A stretch of DNA of 36,474 bases. Origin: an uncultured Desulfobulbaceae bacterium. GTDB lineage: Bacteria; Desulfobacterota; Desulfobulbia; Desulfobulbales; Desulfocapsaceae. This document shows, piece by piece, positions 15,706 to 24,357 of this stretch. The notes below the pieces were generated by a model, which was given only the letters and a program-made list of their open reading frames with translations, was not told the origin of the DNA and searched no databases. A program made the position numbers and the translations under genes. The DNA lies in assembly GCA_947311315.1 (NCBI GenBank), contig CAMZKN010000127.1, forward strand, positions 1 to 36,474, read 5' to 3'. Within the stretch, counting starts at the first letter, position 1, and each line of letters opens with the position of its first letter.

Positions 15706-16605
15706 AAAGAGTTTATGGAACGCGGCCGGTATGACTGTCTCAAAGCGGCAGGATTTACCGGTGCGGGGATGTGTGAACTCAAGCACCTGTGCATGCAAGC
15801 CCATGCGTCGTATGGGATTAAGAGTCGAGCCGTATTTTTTATCGCCAATTATCGGGTGGCTGATCTCCTGCATATGTACCCTGATCTGGTGTTTTCTTCC
15901 CGTTTGCAGGTTGAGATGCAGGAGGGAAAACGTACTGTTATCCTTTAGCACTTTGTAACTGGTGATTGCTTTGTGCCCATGCTTTGGGTTTTGAGATGAG
16001 TAGACAATAAATGCCTTGCTTTCCTGCAGCCAAGAGGTAATGGTACCCGTTGCTTTTTTTAATTGGCCTTCCACAACTCCCACATAGGTTCGTTTACTGA
16101 CGGTTGTGTTCCATGTCTTCTGGATCTCATGTTTGACGGATCCATTCTTGCCAAACATCAACAATCCTGAGGTCTCCCGATCCAGCCTGTGGATGATAAA
16201 GATTTTATTGTCAACATGTTGCGTTTTCACGTAATTGCTGAGGATTGAGTAGGCTGTTTTCCTTTTTTCCTTATCCGTTGCAACCGTGAGCAGTCCTGAG
16301 GGCTTGTCTATTATAATGAGATCTTCGTCCTCATAGACGATACTTAACCCATGGGGCTGTTGTGCCGGTGTACGTTTTTCCCAGTGTACTTCAATATGCT
16401 GGCCGGGATTGATCACATGATCAAACTGGGTGATGGCGTTTTCGTCTACAAAAACCTGTTTATCACGTAAAACCGCTTTGACTGTTTTTTTGCTCTTTTG
16501 GGGAAGTTGCGCAAAAAGATAGTGCAGAAGCGTATCTTTTTCTGCGACTGTGAAAGAGTGGGAGGTTTGTTTCTTCTTTTTATCGTGGTGCCGGAGCTTT
16601 TTCAT
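15688..16605 (-). CDS. RluA-family 23S rRNA pseudouridine synthase
   Basis: 305 residues from the ATG at 16605; the open frame extends 33 codons further but that part is unlike the family. A lysine-rich start (MKKLRHHDKKKK) is followed by an S4-like RNA-binding domain (about 18-80) and the PseudoU_synth_2 catalytic domain with HRLDRETSG, whose Asp is the catalytic residue. Further landmarks are IIDKPSGLL before it, and GRKHQIRVHM and HPIIGDKKYG after it. It isomerises uridine in structured RNA; whether it is RluC, RluD or another type cannot be told. It overlaps trkH tail-to-tail by 18 nt. Confidence 0.88.
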   Translation of the reverse strand: MKKLRHHDKKKKQTSHSFTVAEKDTLLHYLFAQLPQKSKKTVKAVLRDKQVFVDENAITQFDHVINPGQHIEVHWEKRTPAQQPHGLSIVYEDEDLIIIDKPSGLLTVATDKEKRKTAYSILSNYVKTQHVDNKIFIIHRLDRETSGLLMFGKNGSVKHEIQKTWNTTVSKRTYVGVVEGQLKKATGTITSWLQESKAFIVYSSQNPKHGHKAITSYKVLKDNSTFSLLHLNLQTGRKHQIRVHMQEISHPIIGDKKYGSTLNPIRRMGLHAQVLEFTHPRTGKSCRFETVIPAAFHKLFSATGK

Positions 16606-16713
16606 ATGAAATTGATATATGCTAAAAACGATGGGGATACTATAGCTGACAGGTTTCGTGGTAAGGCGCAATTTAGGTGAGCCCGTTGCTGAGGGACTCA
16701 CCATATTAGCTGA

Positions 16714-17280
16714 TTATCGTTTGATGTAGCTGAACTTCTGGCCGCCAACACTGGCCTCATACATTAATCCACCCTTGGTAATAGTGAATGTGGCCATACC
16801 TTTGTTGTACCCACTTTCGCCAATTTTGGCATTGTTTTTACCCCCACTAACTGTGGCCGAGCTACCGCCGGTATTGGCTGATGCGCCAACTGAGGCAGTT
16901 AATGCAACAGCCTCGACATCTGCACCGAACTCGAAATTACCGGTAATGAATTCGGCAAATGCACGTTTATCCTGAAAAAAAACGATTTGACTGAAGCCTG
17001 AGCCTCCAATTTGAAAACCTATTGTTGCCTGGGTCATGGCGGTGTCACCATAATACTTGTCCTGTACATATACGCGCCCCTTGCCATATGCTCCACCAAT
17101 AACAAATCCGGCTTTACCAATGGTGGGAAAGAGTGCGTATCCATACGAACTTGCAAACATGTTTGAGAGCCCGGAGTCTTCAAACATTTTCTTTGTGTCC
17201 GAATACTCATCGGCCCAGGCGGAGGAAAAGGCCAGGGATAAGATTGTACTAAGTAGAACAATGCGCAGGATGATTTTCAT
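16714..17280 (-). CDS. secreted SYLF/Ysc84-domain protein
   Basis: 188 residues. A signal peptide (MKIILRIVLLSTILSLAFSSAWA) is followed by a SYLF (DUF500) domain: SGLSNMFASSYGYALFPTIGKAGFVIGGAYGKGRVY, GFQIGGSGFSQIVFF, then FGADVEAVALTASVGASAN. SYLF proteins bind lipid; bacterial secreted forms are periplasmic and poorly understood. The ATG at 17280 is chosen because the signal peptide begins there and it overlaps the upstream EamA stop by 4 nt (ATGA), implying translational coupling. An imperfect GGTGAG/CTCACC hairpin lies just downstream (about 16675-16703) without a T-run. Confidence 0.85.
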   Translation of the reverse strand: MKIILRIVLLSTILSLAFSSAWADEYSDTKKMFEDSGLSNMFASSYGYALFPTIGKAGFVIGGAYGKGRVYVQDKYYGDTAMTQATIGFQIGGSGFSQIVFFQDKRAFAEFITGNFEFGADVEAVALTASVGASANTGGSSATVSGGKNNAKIGESGYNKGMATFTITKGGLMYEASVGGQKFSYIKR

Positions 17281-18188
17281 GTTTGTCTTCCTTTTTTGCT
17301 GAGGTTCTGGCTTAAAATAACACCGCCGATTATGACTGCTGCTGCAAAGTATTGGTTGGTTGTGAAAGATTCTCCCAATATGAACCATCCCAGTATAACA
17401 GAAAATAAGGGAATCAGGTTCACATAAGATGCAGCTTTACTTGCTGGAACATGTTTGAGGGCATAACTGTACAGGCCGTATGCTCCGAGGGTGATAACAC
17501 CTCCGAGGTAAATGATGGCGAAGGTGGAGGTGGTGTGAACGGCTTGAGGGAGGTGTACAGAGGGTAAAAAGATAAGAGGGAAGTAGAAAATACAGCCGAT
17601 AAAAGCCTGAATTGCAGTGAGGAAAAATGGTGAATATCTGCTGGTTAGATACTTGAGGGTGATCGTATAACCAGCGGCACATATCATAGCCAAAAATTCG
17701 TAAAAGTTGCCGAGAATGGGGTTTGGCCCATTTGCACTTGGATTACTTTCCAGGGTTAGCCAGCATACCCCTCCAACAGCAATGATTGCACCCAGCCATG
17801 ATTTGCCCTTTATACGCTCTTTCAGTATCTGGCTGGCACCAATCATTACCAGTACAGGCAGTATTGCTGTGATTAGTCCGGCCTGGGACGCAGTTGTGTG
17901 AACGATGGCTCTTGCTTCAAAAAGAAAATAGAGACAGGGCTCACAAAAGCACATAAACAGCAGGAGCTTATAGTCACCTTTGCGGTAATGTAGGGCACGG
18001 GTAACCCGTTTGGCTACGATGAGAAAACAGATGCTTGCCACAAGCATACGGCCAAAAATGACCACCATAGGATCGTAGGATCGAAAGGCTATTTTAAGGG
18101 CAATAAAAGAGCTTGCCCAGAGAAGCATTGCCAGTATCAGCCCTAGAGTGGGCAGGAGGGTTGTTTTTCCAGTTGAGATTTTAACCAT
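17277..18188 (-). CDS. EamA-family (DMT superfamily) transporter
   Basis: 303 residues with ten predicted membrane helices in two homologous EamA halves. The first half starts LGLILAMLLWASSFIALKIAF and contains FEARAIVHTTASQAGLITAILPVLV. The second starts near residue 160 (FYEFLAMICAAGYTITLKYL) and ends VNLIPLFSVILGWFILGESFT...AAVIIGGVIL. EamA proteins export or import small metabolites; the substrate cannot be inferred. The stop overlaps the start of the SYLF gene by 4 nt. The upstream gap to the glycine-zipper gene contains a terminator, so this gene begins a separate transcript. Confidence 0.9.
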   Translation of the reverse strand: MVKISTGKTTLLPTLGLILAMLLWASSFIALKIAFRSYDPMVVIFGRMLVASICFLIVAKRVTRALHYRKGDYKLLLFMCFCEPCLYFLFEARAIVHTTASQAGLITAILPVLVMIGASQILKERIKGKSWLGAIIAVGGVCWLTLESNPSANGPNPILGNFYEFLAMICAAGYTITLKYLTSRYSPFFLTAIQAFIGCIFYFPLIFLPSVHLPQAVHTTSTFAIIYLGGVITLGAYGLYSYALKHVPASKAASYVNLIPLFSVILGWFILGESFTTNQYFAAAVIIGGVILSQNLSKKGRQT

Positions 18189-18209
18189 GGAGTGGTGGAA
18201 AAAGAAAAA

Positions 18210-18258
18210 TAAAAAGAGATGCCCGCATTTTGGATAATAATTTCCAGAATGCGGGCAT
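18210..18258 (-). terminator. terminator of the glycine-zipper lipoprotein gene
   Basis: ATGCCCGCATT (18219-18229) pairs perfectly with AATGCGGGCAT (18248-18258), with TGGA/TCCA extending the stem inward. Read on the minus strand it is followed by a strongly T-rich run. Confidence 0.85.
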
Positions 18259-18303
18259 GGATCAATTATTTTGTAGCAGAGTAGTTTGCGTTGGTTGATT
18301 TAC

Positions 18304-18759
18304 CTAGTTTTGCAGTTCCCACTGGCCTGCTGCATTTCTACAGGCTGTGGTGTATGTTTTTTCTGTCTTGCCGTCAATGGTTGCAAGAATTTCTGCCTTT
18401 CTGCAAGGTCTGCTTGGAGCTGCGGCGGTTGTGTATGCTGGCTGCGGGGTAACCTTGTAATTATTGCCGCTGTCCGGGTTTTGCCAGGTGGTGGTTTGGC
18501 CGGATTTGCCAAATTCATATGTCTGATTCAGTTCCTGTCTGTCGAATTTGTCCATTTCGTTGCCCACAATATATCCAAGCATGGTACCAACGGCAGCACC
18601 GATAAGCGTTGCTTCAGTGTTGCGACCAATGGCCTGCCCAATAATAGCACCACCGGCAGCTCCAATTCCTGCGCCTTTCTGGCCTTTGGAAAACTGGTCA
18701 CCGCAGGAACTGAGACCAAGTATAAGTAAAGGAAGAAGGATAAGAATTATTTTTTTCAT
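18304..18759 (-). CDS. glycine-zipper outer-membrane lipoprotein
   Basis: 151 residues from the ATG at 18759, which has GGAG 7 nt upstream. The N-terminus is a lipoprotein signal peptide with lipobox LGLSSC. A glycine-zipper membrane segment follows (KGAGIGAAGGAIIGQAIGR ... GAAVGTMLGYIVGNEMD). The C-terminal part (FGKSGQTTTWQNPDSGNNYKV, then PCRKAEI and TTACRNAAGQWEL) resembles the 17-kDa surface-antigen family. Such proteins sit in the outer membrane and are often linked to envelope stress; the role is unknown. Transcribed alone, with its own terminator. Confidence 0.85.
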   Translation of the reverse strand: MKKIILILLPLLILGLSSCGDQFSKGQKGAGIGAAGGAIIGQAIGRNTEATLIGAAVGTMLGYIVGNEMDKFDRQELNQTYEFGKSGQTTTWQNPDSGNNYKVTPQPAYTTAAAPSRPCRKAEILATIDGKTEKTYTTACRNAAGQWELQN

Positions 18760-18858
18760 TTTTTTCTCCATTGTAAAATTAGAAATTTATTAAATGTTTA
18801 AAACACTTATACTCATAGTCATTTTTCTGGGGTATTGCAAGCAGACATAGGTAGACAT

Positions 18859-19977
18859 CTATTGTTCTTCTTCGATGGGTATCGGTTTTCCTGTTGCAGT
18901 GGGGCGGGATAGTTTGAGATTTGAGAAAAATGCGGGAAGCTTCTCTTTTTGTTTTTTCTCTTCAGCTTGGTCTTTCAGGTAGTGGTCTATTTCTCCAAAA
19001 GTATCTGTGTAGACGCCGTCAATACAGGCCTGGTTGAAGTATAGATCCAGCAGTGCCGAAAAATCACTGGCAAAAGGAGGGAGCCCATCAAGTCGATTGT
19101 TGAGAGAGTATGTGAAGACCTGCAGGCCGTACTGGTGGATATCCTGGATGTATTCGGTAAGGAGAATATTTCCGTTACGGTCGACAATGGAGTTGCTCGG
19201 TAGGGCAATGGCTGTAGCGTAAGAGGCGATCATGCGCAGGCCGATATTGGTAAAAAGCCAGTCGTAATTATATGGCTCCCATTTGCCTTGATTGAGTTGC
19301 CTGGTTTCCTGTCCGTCATTGGTGCCAATCAGCTGTATTAAGGGGATCTTGAGTTGTCTGGCAGGTAAAAGTGTACCACTGATTCGTTGTAATTCCTCCG
19401 GGTCAAAGCATTGGATATAGAGAGTATTGTTTTCGGTGCCGTAGTTAAAAAATTGTAATGTATCGATGGTTGCGGCACTGATATCCTTGCCTGTTTTTCG
19501 GTAAAACCAGGGGTGTTTGATTTCAATTGCTATCTTGATGCTTTTATTGAAATGCTCTTCGAGTTTACGGATGAGGCCCAGTTCCTCAGCAAGTGTTGGA
19601 ATTGGTGTCGCAAGTACATATTCACTTGCTGTAAAAGGGTTTGATACACGGAGCTGTTGTATTTCCCGTAAGGTGAAGTCAATAATATAATAGCCACCGT
19701 CTTCACGATTTCTGTCGGGGAACAACCTCGCAACGTCGGTGATTCCGTTGAGCAGTAAATCCTGAAAGACGACTATCTTATCATCCGAGGTCATTGCCAG
19801 TTGAAGTTCGATGAAATCGATACTTGTTGCGATTGCCACTGATGTCGCGGTAAGGGAATTTTCGATAAGCCCGGTTGATAGATCACCTTCTGCGATGATG
19901 GTTTTTTCAGCTGCGTGGAGAGTTGAGGTAAAAAACAGAGGCAGGATGATGATACAGCTTAATAATCGTAAAAACAT
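18859..19977 (-). CDS. secreted glycerophosphodiesterase-like protein, catalytic residues lost
   Basis: 372 residues from the ATG at 19977 (a TTG 8 codons upstream is the alternative). A signal peptide ends near TSTLHA. The rest follows the GDPD (GlpQ/UgpQ) TIM-barrel pattern: IENSL for PENTL, DFIELQLAMTSDDKIVVFQD for the 'IE.D...T.D...V..HD' motif, IAIEIKHPW for the later acidic/lysine motif, and GLQVFTYSLNN. Key residues have changed: HRG has become AEG (29-31), ExD has become ELQ (57-59), and the second catalytic His has become Gln (72). The Glu residues E39, E57 and E152 remain. This looks like a periplasmic pseudo-enzyme or a binding protein rather than a working phosphodiesterase. Confidence 0.75.
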   Translation of the reverse strand: MFLRLLSCIIILPLFFTSTLHAAEKTIIAEGDLSTGLIENSLTATSVAIATSIDFIELQLAMTSDDKIVVFQDLLLNGITDVARLFPDRNREDGGYYIIDFTLREIQQLRVSNPFTASEYVLATPIPTLAEELGLIRKLEEHFNKSIKIAIEIKHPWFYRKTGKDISAATIDTLQFFNYGTENNTLYIQCFDPEELQRISGTLLPARQLKIPLIQLIGTNDGQETRQLNQGKWEPYNYDWLFTNIGLRMIASYATAIALPSNSIVDRNGNILLTEYIQDIHQYGLQVFTYSLNNRLDGLPPFASDFSALLDLYFNQACIDGVYTDTFGEIDHYLKDQAEEKKQKEKLPAFFSNLKLSRPTATGKPIPIEEEQ

Positions 19978-20058
19978 AGTGGTCGATGTTCCTTTTTTCA
20001 AAAGTATTGAAGATGGAAATCCGTTATTTTTGTAAGTAGTGTAACTAGTGTCCTCTCG

Positions 20059-20745
20059 CTATTCAACAATACATTGTTTGAAATTGACAACTGAGAGGTA
20101 TTTTTTTGAAAAAGTGGCCGGCAGCCTTGTACTCGGTTTGGCGATGTGGACAAGGTGAGAAATACCATATGCGGCTGCTGAATCGAGGACTTTTTCAGTA
20201 TCGTCGGCAAAAAAAGTGGTTGTTGAGTCATAGGGCAGCAGTGTCTGCAGTTTTTCCCAGAATTCCGGTTGTTCTTTGGCTGCACCCACTTCCTTGGAAC
20301 ATATTGATTGTGTGAACAGGTGACTCAGTTGAGCTTTCTCCATTTTTATTGCAAGTGTTTTGGGGTGGGCATTGGTAATGAGATATATATTTTTCCCTCT
20401 TTTTTTCAAAAAATAGAGAAAGTCGGTGACATGGGGAAGTATGTTTACCAGGTGGATTATCTCTTTTTTGAGCATTGGGATATCGAGCTCAAGACGATGT
20501 GACCAGTAATCAAGATCGGTCCATTGCAGAGTTCCTTCCACACTCTGGTATACTTTTAGCAGCTGTTTTTTGGTCTCTTCCGGTTCGAGGTCATGATGGC
20601 GGGAATACATTTCCGGGACAAAGTGTTCCCAGAAGTAGTCGTCATAATATTTATCGAGAAGAGTCCCGTCCATATCAAGGAAAACTGTCTTTATATCGTT
20701 CCAACAAAATGCGGGGTATGTATCGGAGCTGCTTTTATTTCCCAT
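20059..20745 (-). CDS. HAD-superfamily nucleotidase, GMP/IMP nucleotidase (YrfG) type
   Basis: 228 residues from the ATG at 20745, chosen because the length and N-terminus then fit the family; earlier in-frame ATGs run into mfd. HAD motif I is LDMDGTLLD, motif II is ITNAHPKT (LITNA), and motif IV is FFADDTEKVLDSA. The stretch following motif I (YYDDYFWEHFVPEMYSRHH) is characteristic of the E. coli YrfG group, which dephosphorylates GMP and IMP. The start overlaps the end of mfd by 11 nt, so the two are likely co-transcribed. Exact substrate is uncertain. Confidence 0.85.
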   Translation of the reverse strand: MGNKSSSDTYPAFCWNDIKTVFLDMDGTLLDKYYDDYFWEHFVPEMYSRHHDLEPEETKKQLLKVYQSVEGTLQWTDLDYWSHRLELDIPMLKKEIIHLVNILPHVTDFLYFLKKRGKNIYLITNAHPKTLAIKMEKAQLSHLFTQSICSKEVGAAKEQPEFWEKLQTLLPYDSTTTFFADDTEKVLDSAAAYGISHLVHIAKPSTRLPATFSKKYLSVVNFKQCIVE

Positions 20746-23700
20746 GGTGTAGGAGTTGCGTAAGGTCATGAAGTGTTGTTTTGATGCTTTCAAAAATATG
20801 TTCGATAGATGCAAGTGTGCCGTTGATAATCAACCGTCCGTCCGGGGTGAATTTAGCGGAAGCGCCTTTTTTACGGCTTGACTTCTTTTTCAGAAAATCC
20901 AAAAGCATTTCTGCGGATAGTGGTGTGTCGTCAAGGAATGAGAAAACCAAGGTGTTACGACCTTGCTCGAGCTTGCTGATACGTAGTTCGATCAGTTCCT
21001 TTTTAAGAGTCACAATACGGAACAGAGTAGTTGTTTCCTGGGGTAGAGGACCATATCGGTCCACCAGCTCGTCCTGGAGATCGAGAAACATTTCGGCTGG
21101 AGATGAGGCAAGTGCGGCTATTCTGCGGTAGGTTATATACCGTTGACTGATATCAGGGATATAGTGGTCAGGAATATATGCAGAAAGCTGGAGGTTGACT
21201 TCAGGGGTATAATCATCGTTTTGAACGGTCTCATCAGAATATGTCGCTTTTGCCTTAAGGTCTGCAACTGTTTTTTGCAGGAGATCAAGGTAAAGATCAT
21301 AGCCGATGGCAGCAATATTACCGCTTTGTGAAATGCCAAGCAGGTTGCCACCACCTCGTATCTGCAGATCACTCATCGCAAGTTTAAACCCTCCACCGAG
21401 TTCGTTGCAATCCAGCAGTGCCCGGAGCCTTTCCCGGGAGTCTTTACTGAGACTGTCGATATTGGGTACGAGCAGATAGGCATAAGACTGGACGGAGGAT
21501 CTGCCAACTCTGCCGCGTAACTGATAAATTTCCGCAAGGCCGAGCATATCGGCCCGGTTGATGATGATGGTGTTGGCGGAAGGAATATCGAGACCTGATT
21601 CTATAATGGTGGTGCTGACAAGGACGTCAATGTCCTTGTTGACAAAAGAAACCATGATATCTTCAAGTTCTTTGCCGGACATCTGGCCATGGGCAACGGC
21701 TATCCGGGCCGTGGGCACGAGTTTTTGTATTGACTCTGCCATTTTATAAATGGATTTCACTCGGTTATGGACAAGGAAAACCTGTCCATTCCGACGGATT
21801 TCTTTTGTGACCGCCTCTTTGATGACCAGTTCATCATACCTAGCTACAAAGGTTTTTACCGGTTGCCTATGTTCGGGCGGGGTGGATATGACAGAGAGAT
21901 CCCGGATGGAGAGAAGAGACATTTGCAGCGTTCGGGGAATTGGTGTTGCCGTAAGTGTGAGAATATCTACTTCTGCCCGCATCTTCTTTAATTTTTCTTT
22001 GTGGGCAACACCGAATCTGTGCTCTTCATCAATAATGAGGAGGCCAAGGTTTTTAAAGGTAATGTCTTTGGAGAGGAGTCTGTGGGTACCAATGATGATA
22101 TCAAGAGCGCCTTTACTTAAGTTGTCGCATATTTTTCGTTGCTGGGCTGGAGTTCTAAAGCGGTTGATACAGCCAATATTTACAGGAAACCCCTGCAAAC
22201 GTTCTGCAAACGTTTTGGCATGCTGTTCGGCAAGAACTGTTGTTGGCACAAGAATGGCTACCTGATACCCATCTTCAACAACCTTAAAAGCTGCGCGAAT
22301 GGCAACCTCTGTCTTGCCGTAGCCCACATCCCCGCAAATCAGGCGATCCATCGGATTTTCAGAGGTGAGATCGTCAATAACGTCATCAATCGCTTTAGCC
22401 TGGCCGGGTGTTTCATCAAAGGCAAAGGACTCTTCGAGTTCGTGAAACAGGGCGCCCGGAGCTGAAAATTGCCGCCCCTGTCTTAGCTCTCTTTTTGCAT
22501 AAATATCCAGGAGTTCCTGGGCAACTTTCCACACCTCTTCTTTGACTTTTGCTTTGGTTGTCTTCCAGCTCTGGCTGCCAAGTTTATCAATTTTAGGCGT
22601 GCGGTCGGAGATGCCCTGGTACCTGTTGATAAGATTGAGTCTGTCAACAGGAAGATAGAGTTTGTCTGCATCCCGGTACTCGATCAGCATGAAATCATTT
22701 ACCACAGACTGGAATTCGACGGTACTGAGTCCCCTGTATATTCCAAGACCATGGTCACGATGAACGACAATATCGCCTTCGTTCAGTTCTGAAAAGAGAA
22801 GTGGGTCACTTTTTGCGACCTTCTTTGATTTCTTTCCTAGGCGCATCTCACCGAAAAGTTCACTCTCGGAAAGAAGGTGAAACTTTTTTTCCGGTAGGGA
22901 AAAACCTTGAGAGAGTGAGTGATCACAGAGGAACAGCGTGGGTTCGCTTGTTTCCTGGGTGAGTTTTTGAATATCAAGCGGTGGTGGCAGGAGTTCGACC
23001 TGATGCTGATGCCTGGTGAGCATATTTGCCAGGTTTTTTGTATGTTTGGACGAACGACAGCAGATAACAACGTGATCCTGATTCTGCAGCCACTCAGATA
23101 TCTGGCTGGACAGAGGTGCAAGAAGCCCCAGTTGAGCCCTTTTCAGTGTAATATTTTGTTTGAGTAACTGGTGATTGCTGCTGCTTATGGCAATGGTATG
23201 ACTCTTTTCGTCTGGAAAATCGGTGAACCTCAGTTGCTGGAATTTGTCCATTTGCCTGGTGATTTCTTTTCGATCCAGAAACAGCTCATCCGGCGGTAAT
23301 GCAGGAGTGCCATTGAGCTTTGCCGTCTGGTAATTTTTTTCTATTCTCTCGAGGCTGAGATCCATTGACTGGCTGGTGGCCTCAGCGTCCACGATGATCA
23401 ATAGAGAATCCTTAGCTAGAAAATCAAAAACGGTGGAGTTTTGTTGCGGACTGTTTTGATAGAAAATGGGCAGGAAAAATTCCATTCCAGCAAAATTCTG
23501 TCCATTGCGGACTCTTTCGGCAATACGAGCTGATTCCTCACTTTCCCAGTTGTTCGTTTCTGCCTGTTGCAGTAACAGGGCAGCACTGGTTTTATCACTA
23601 TCCCCGGAGTTGTATCCCCTGAGGACATCGGTTACCGGCAGGAGTGTTACTTCAGGGATTTCTCCTTTGGAGCGTTGGCTTAAGGGATCGAAAAAACGTA

Positions 23701-24289
23701 TTGATTCTACCGTATCACCAAAAAAATCAAGACGAAGCGGGCCTTCGTGGATGTCTCCTGTTTCAAGACCAAACGGGGGAGGGTAGACATCGACAATTCC
23801 ACCTCTTACTGCAAAATCGCCAACAGATTGTACCAGGGCCACTTTTTCGTAACCAAGCAGGACGAGTTTTTCCAGGAGCTCATCCCGGTCACATTCCTCT
23901 CCGGCAAGGAGATATTCTGAACTCTTCATCAGCACAGAGGCAGGCATGGTTCTCCGCAATAGTGCTTCAATAGAGGTGACTACGAGCTGTTTGTCGCCGT
24001 TGTGCAGGCGATAAAGGGTAGAGAGCCTGGCTGCAGTGATTCTTTGATCTGGCGATAGAGGTGTGTAAGGGGGAATCTCATGGCCCGGATAGTGTAGGAT
24101 TTGCCGCTTGGAAAAAAGCCTTAAGTCTCCCTCGAAAAGAGTAGTAAGATGTTCATCCGGGACAATACAGCAGCAACTCTGCTCCTGTGAGAGCATGGCT
24201 GCAAGCCATGTCGGGCTGGATCCACGCAAGCCTGAGATGGAAACAGTTCTATCCGTTTGTAGTTTTTTTGCTATATATGTGTGTGTCAT
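20735..24289 (-). CDS. mfd: transcription-repair coupling factor Mfd
   Basis: 1184 residues, normal length. The UvrB-like N-terminal region (about 1-340) includes GDFAVRGGIVDVYPP (157-171). The CarD-like RNA polymerase interaction domain starts near 502 (NEGDIVVHRDHGLGIY). The RecG-like translocase has Walker A GDVGYGKT (653-660), the DEEH box, the TATPIPRTLQMSL motif and the TIIESGLDIPSANT and QLRGRVGRS motifs. A C-terminal D7 domain follows. Mfd removes stalled RNA polymerase and recruits UvrA. The ATG has no clear ribosome binding site. The HAD gene starts within its 3' end. A terminator for bamA lies directly upstream. Confidence 0.97.
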   Translation of the reverse strand: MTHTYIAKKLQTDRTVSISGLRGSSPTWLAAMLSQEQSCCCIVPDEHLTTLFEGDLRLFSKRQILHYPGHEIPPYTPLSPDQRITAARLSTLYRLHNGDKQLVVTSIEALLRRTMPASVLMKSSEYLLAGEECDRDELLEKLVLLGYEKVALVQSVGDFAVRGGIVDVYPPPFGLETGDIHEGPLRLDFFGDTVESIRFFDPLSQRSKGEIPEVTLLPVTDVLRGYNSGDSDKTSAALLLQQAETNNWESEESARIAERVRNGQNFAGMEFFLPIFYQNSPQQNSTVFDFLAKDSLLIIVDAEATSQSMDLSLERIEKNYQTAKLNGTPALPPDELFLDRKEITRQMDKFQQLRFTDFPDEKSHTIAISSSNHQLLKQNITLKRAQLGLLAPLSSQISEWLQNQDHVVICCRSSKHTKNLANMLTRHQHQVELLPPPLDIQKLTQETSEPTLFLCDHSLSQGFSLPEKKFHLLSESELFGEMRLGKKSKKVAKSDPLLFSELNEGDIVVHRDHGLGIYRGLSTVEFQSVVNDFMLIEYRDADKLYLPVDRLNLINRYQGISDRTPKIDKLGSQSWKTTKAKVKEEVWKVAQELLDIYAKRELRQGRQFSAPGALFHELEESFAFDETPGQAKAIDDVIDDLTSENPMDRLICGDVGYGKTEVAIRAAFKVVEDGYQVAILVPTTVLAEQHAKTFAERLQGFPVNIGCINRFRTPAQQRKICDNLSKGALDIIIGTHRLLSKDITFKNLGLLIIDEEHRFGVAHKEKLKKMRAEVDILTLTATPIPRTLQMSLLSIRDLSVISTPPEHRQPVKTFVARYDELVIKEAVTKEIRRNGQVFLVHNRVKSIYKMAESIQKLVPTARIAVAHGQMSGKELEDIMVSFVNKDIDVLVSTTIIESGLDIPSANTIIINRADMLGLAEIYQLRGRVGRSSVQSYAYLLVPNIDSLSKDSRERLRALLDCNELGGGFKLAMSDLQIRGGGNLLGISQSGNIAAIGYDLYLDLLQKTVADLKAKATYSDETVQNDDYTPEVNLQLSAYIPDHYIPDISQRYITYRRIAALASSPAEMFLDLQDELVDRYGPLPQETTTLFRIVTLKKELIELRISKLEQGRNTLVFSFLDDTPLSAEMLLDFLKKKSSRKKGASAKFTPDGRLIINGTLASIEHIFESIKTTLHDLTQLLHHGK

Positions 24290-24292
24290 GAA

Positions 24293-24327
24293 TAAAAGTG
24301 CCGGTTATGAAAAAGACATAACCGGCA
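24293..24327 (-). terminator. terminator between bamA and mfd
   Basis: TGCCGGTTATG (24299-24309) pairs perfectly with CATAACCGGCA (24317-24327). On the minus strand a short T-rich stretch follows the stem. The mfd start codon begins only ~10 nt beyond it. Confidence 0.7.
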
Positions 24328-24357
24328 TGAAAGAAAAGTTGTTCTTTGCTATCTGTT

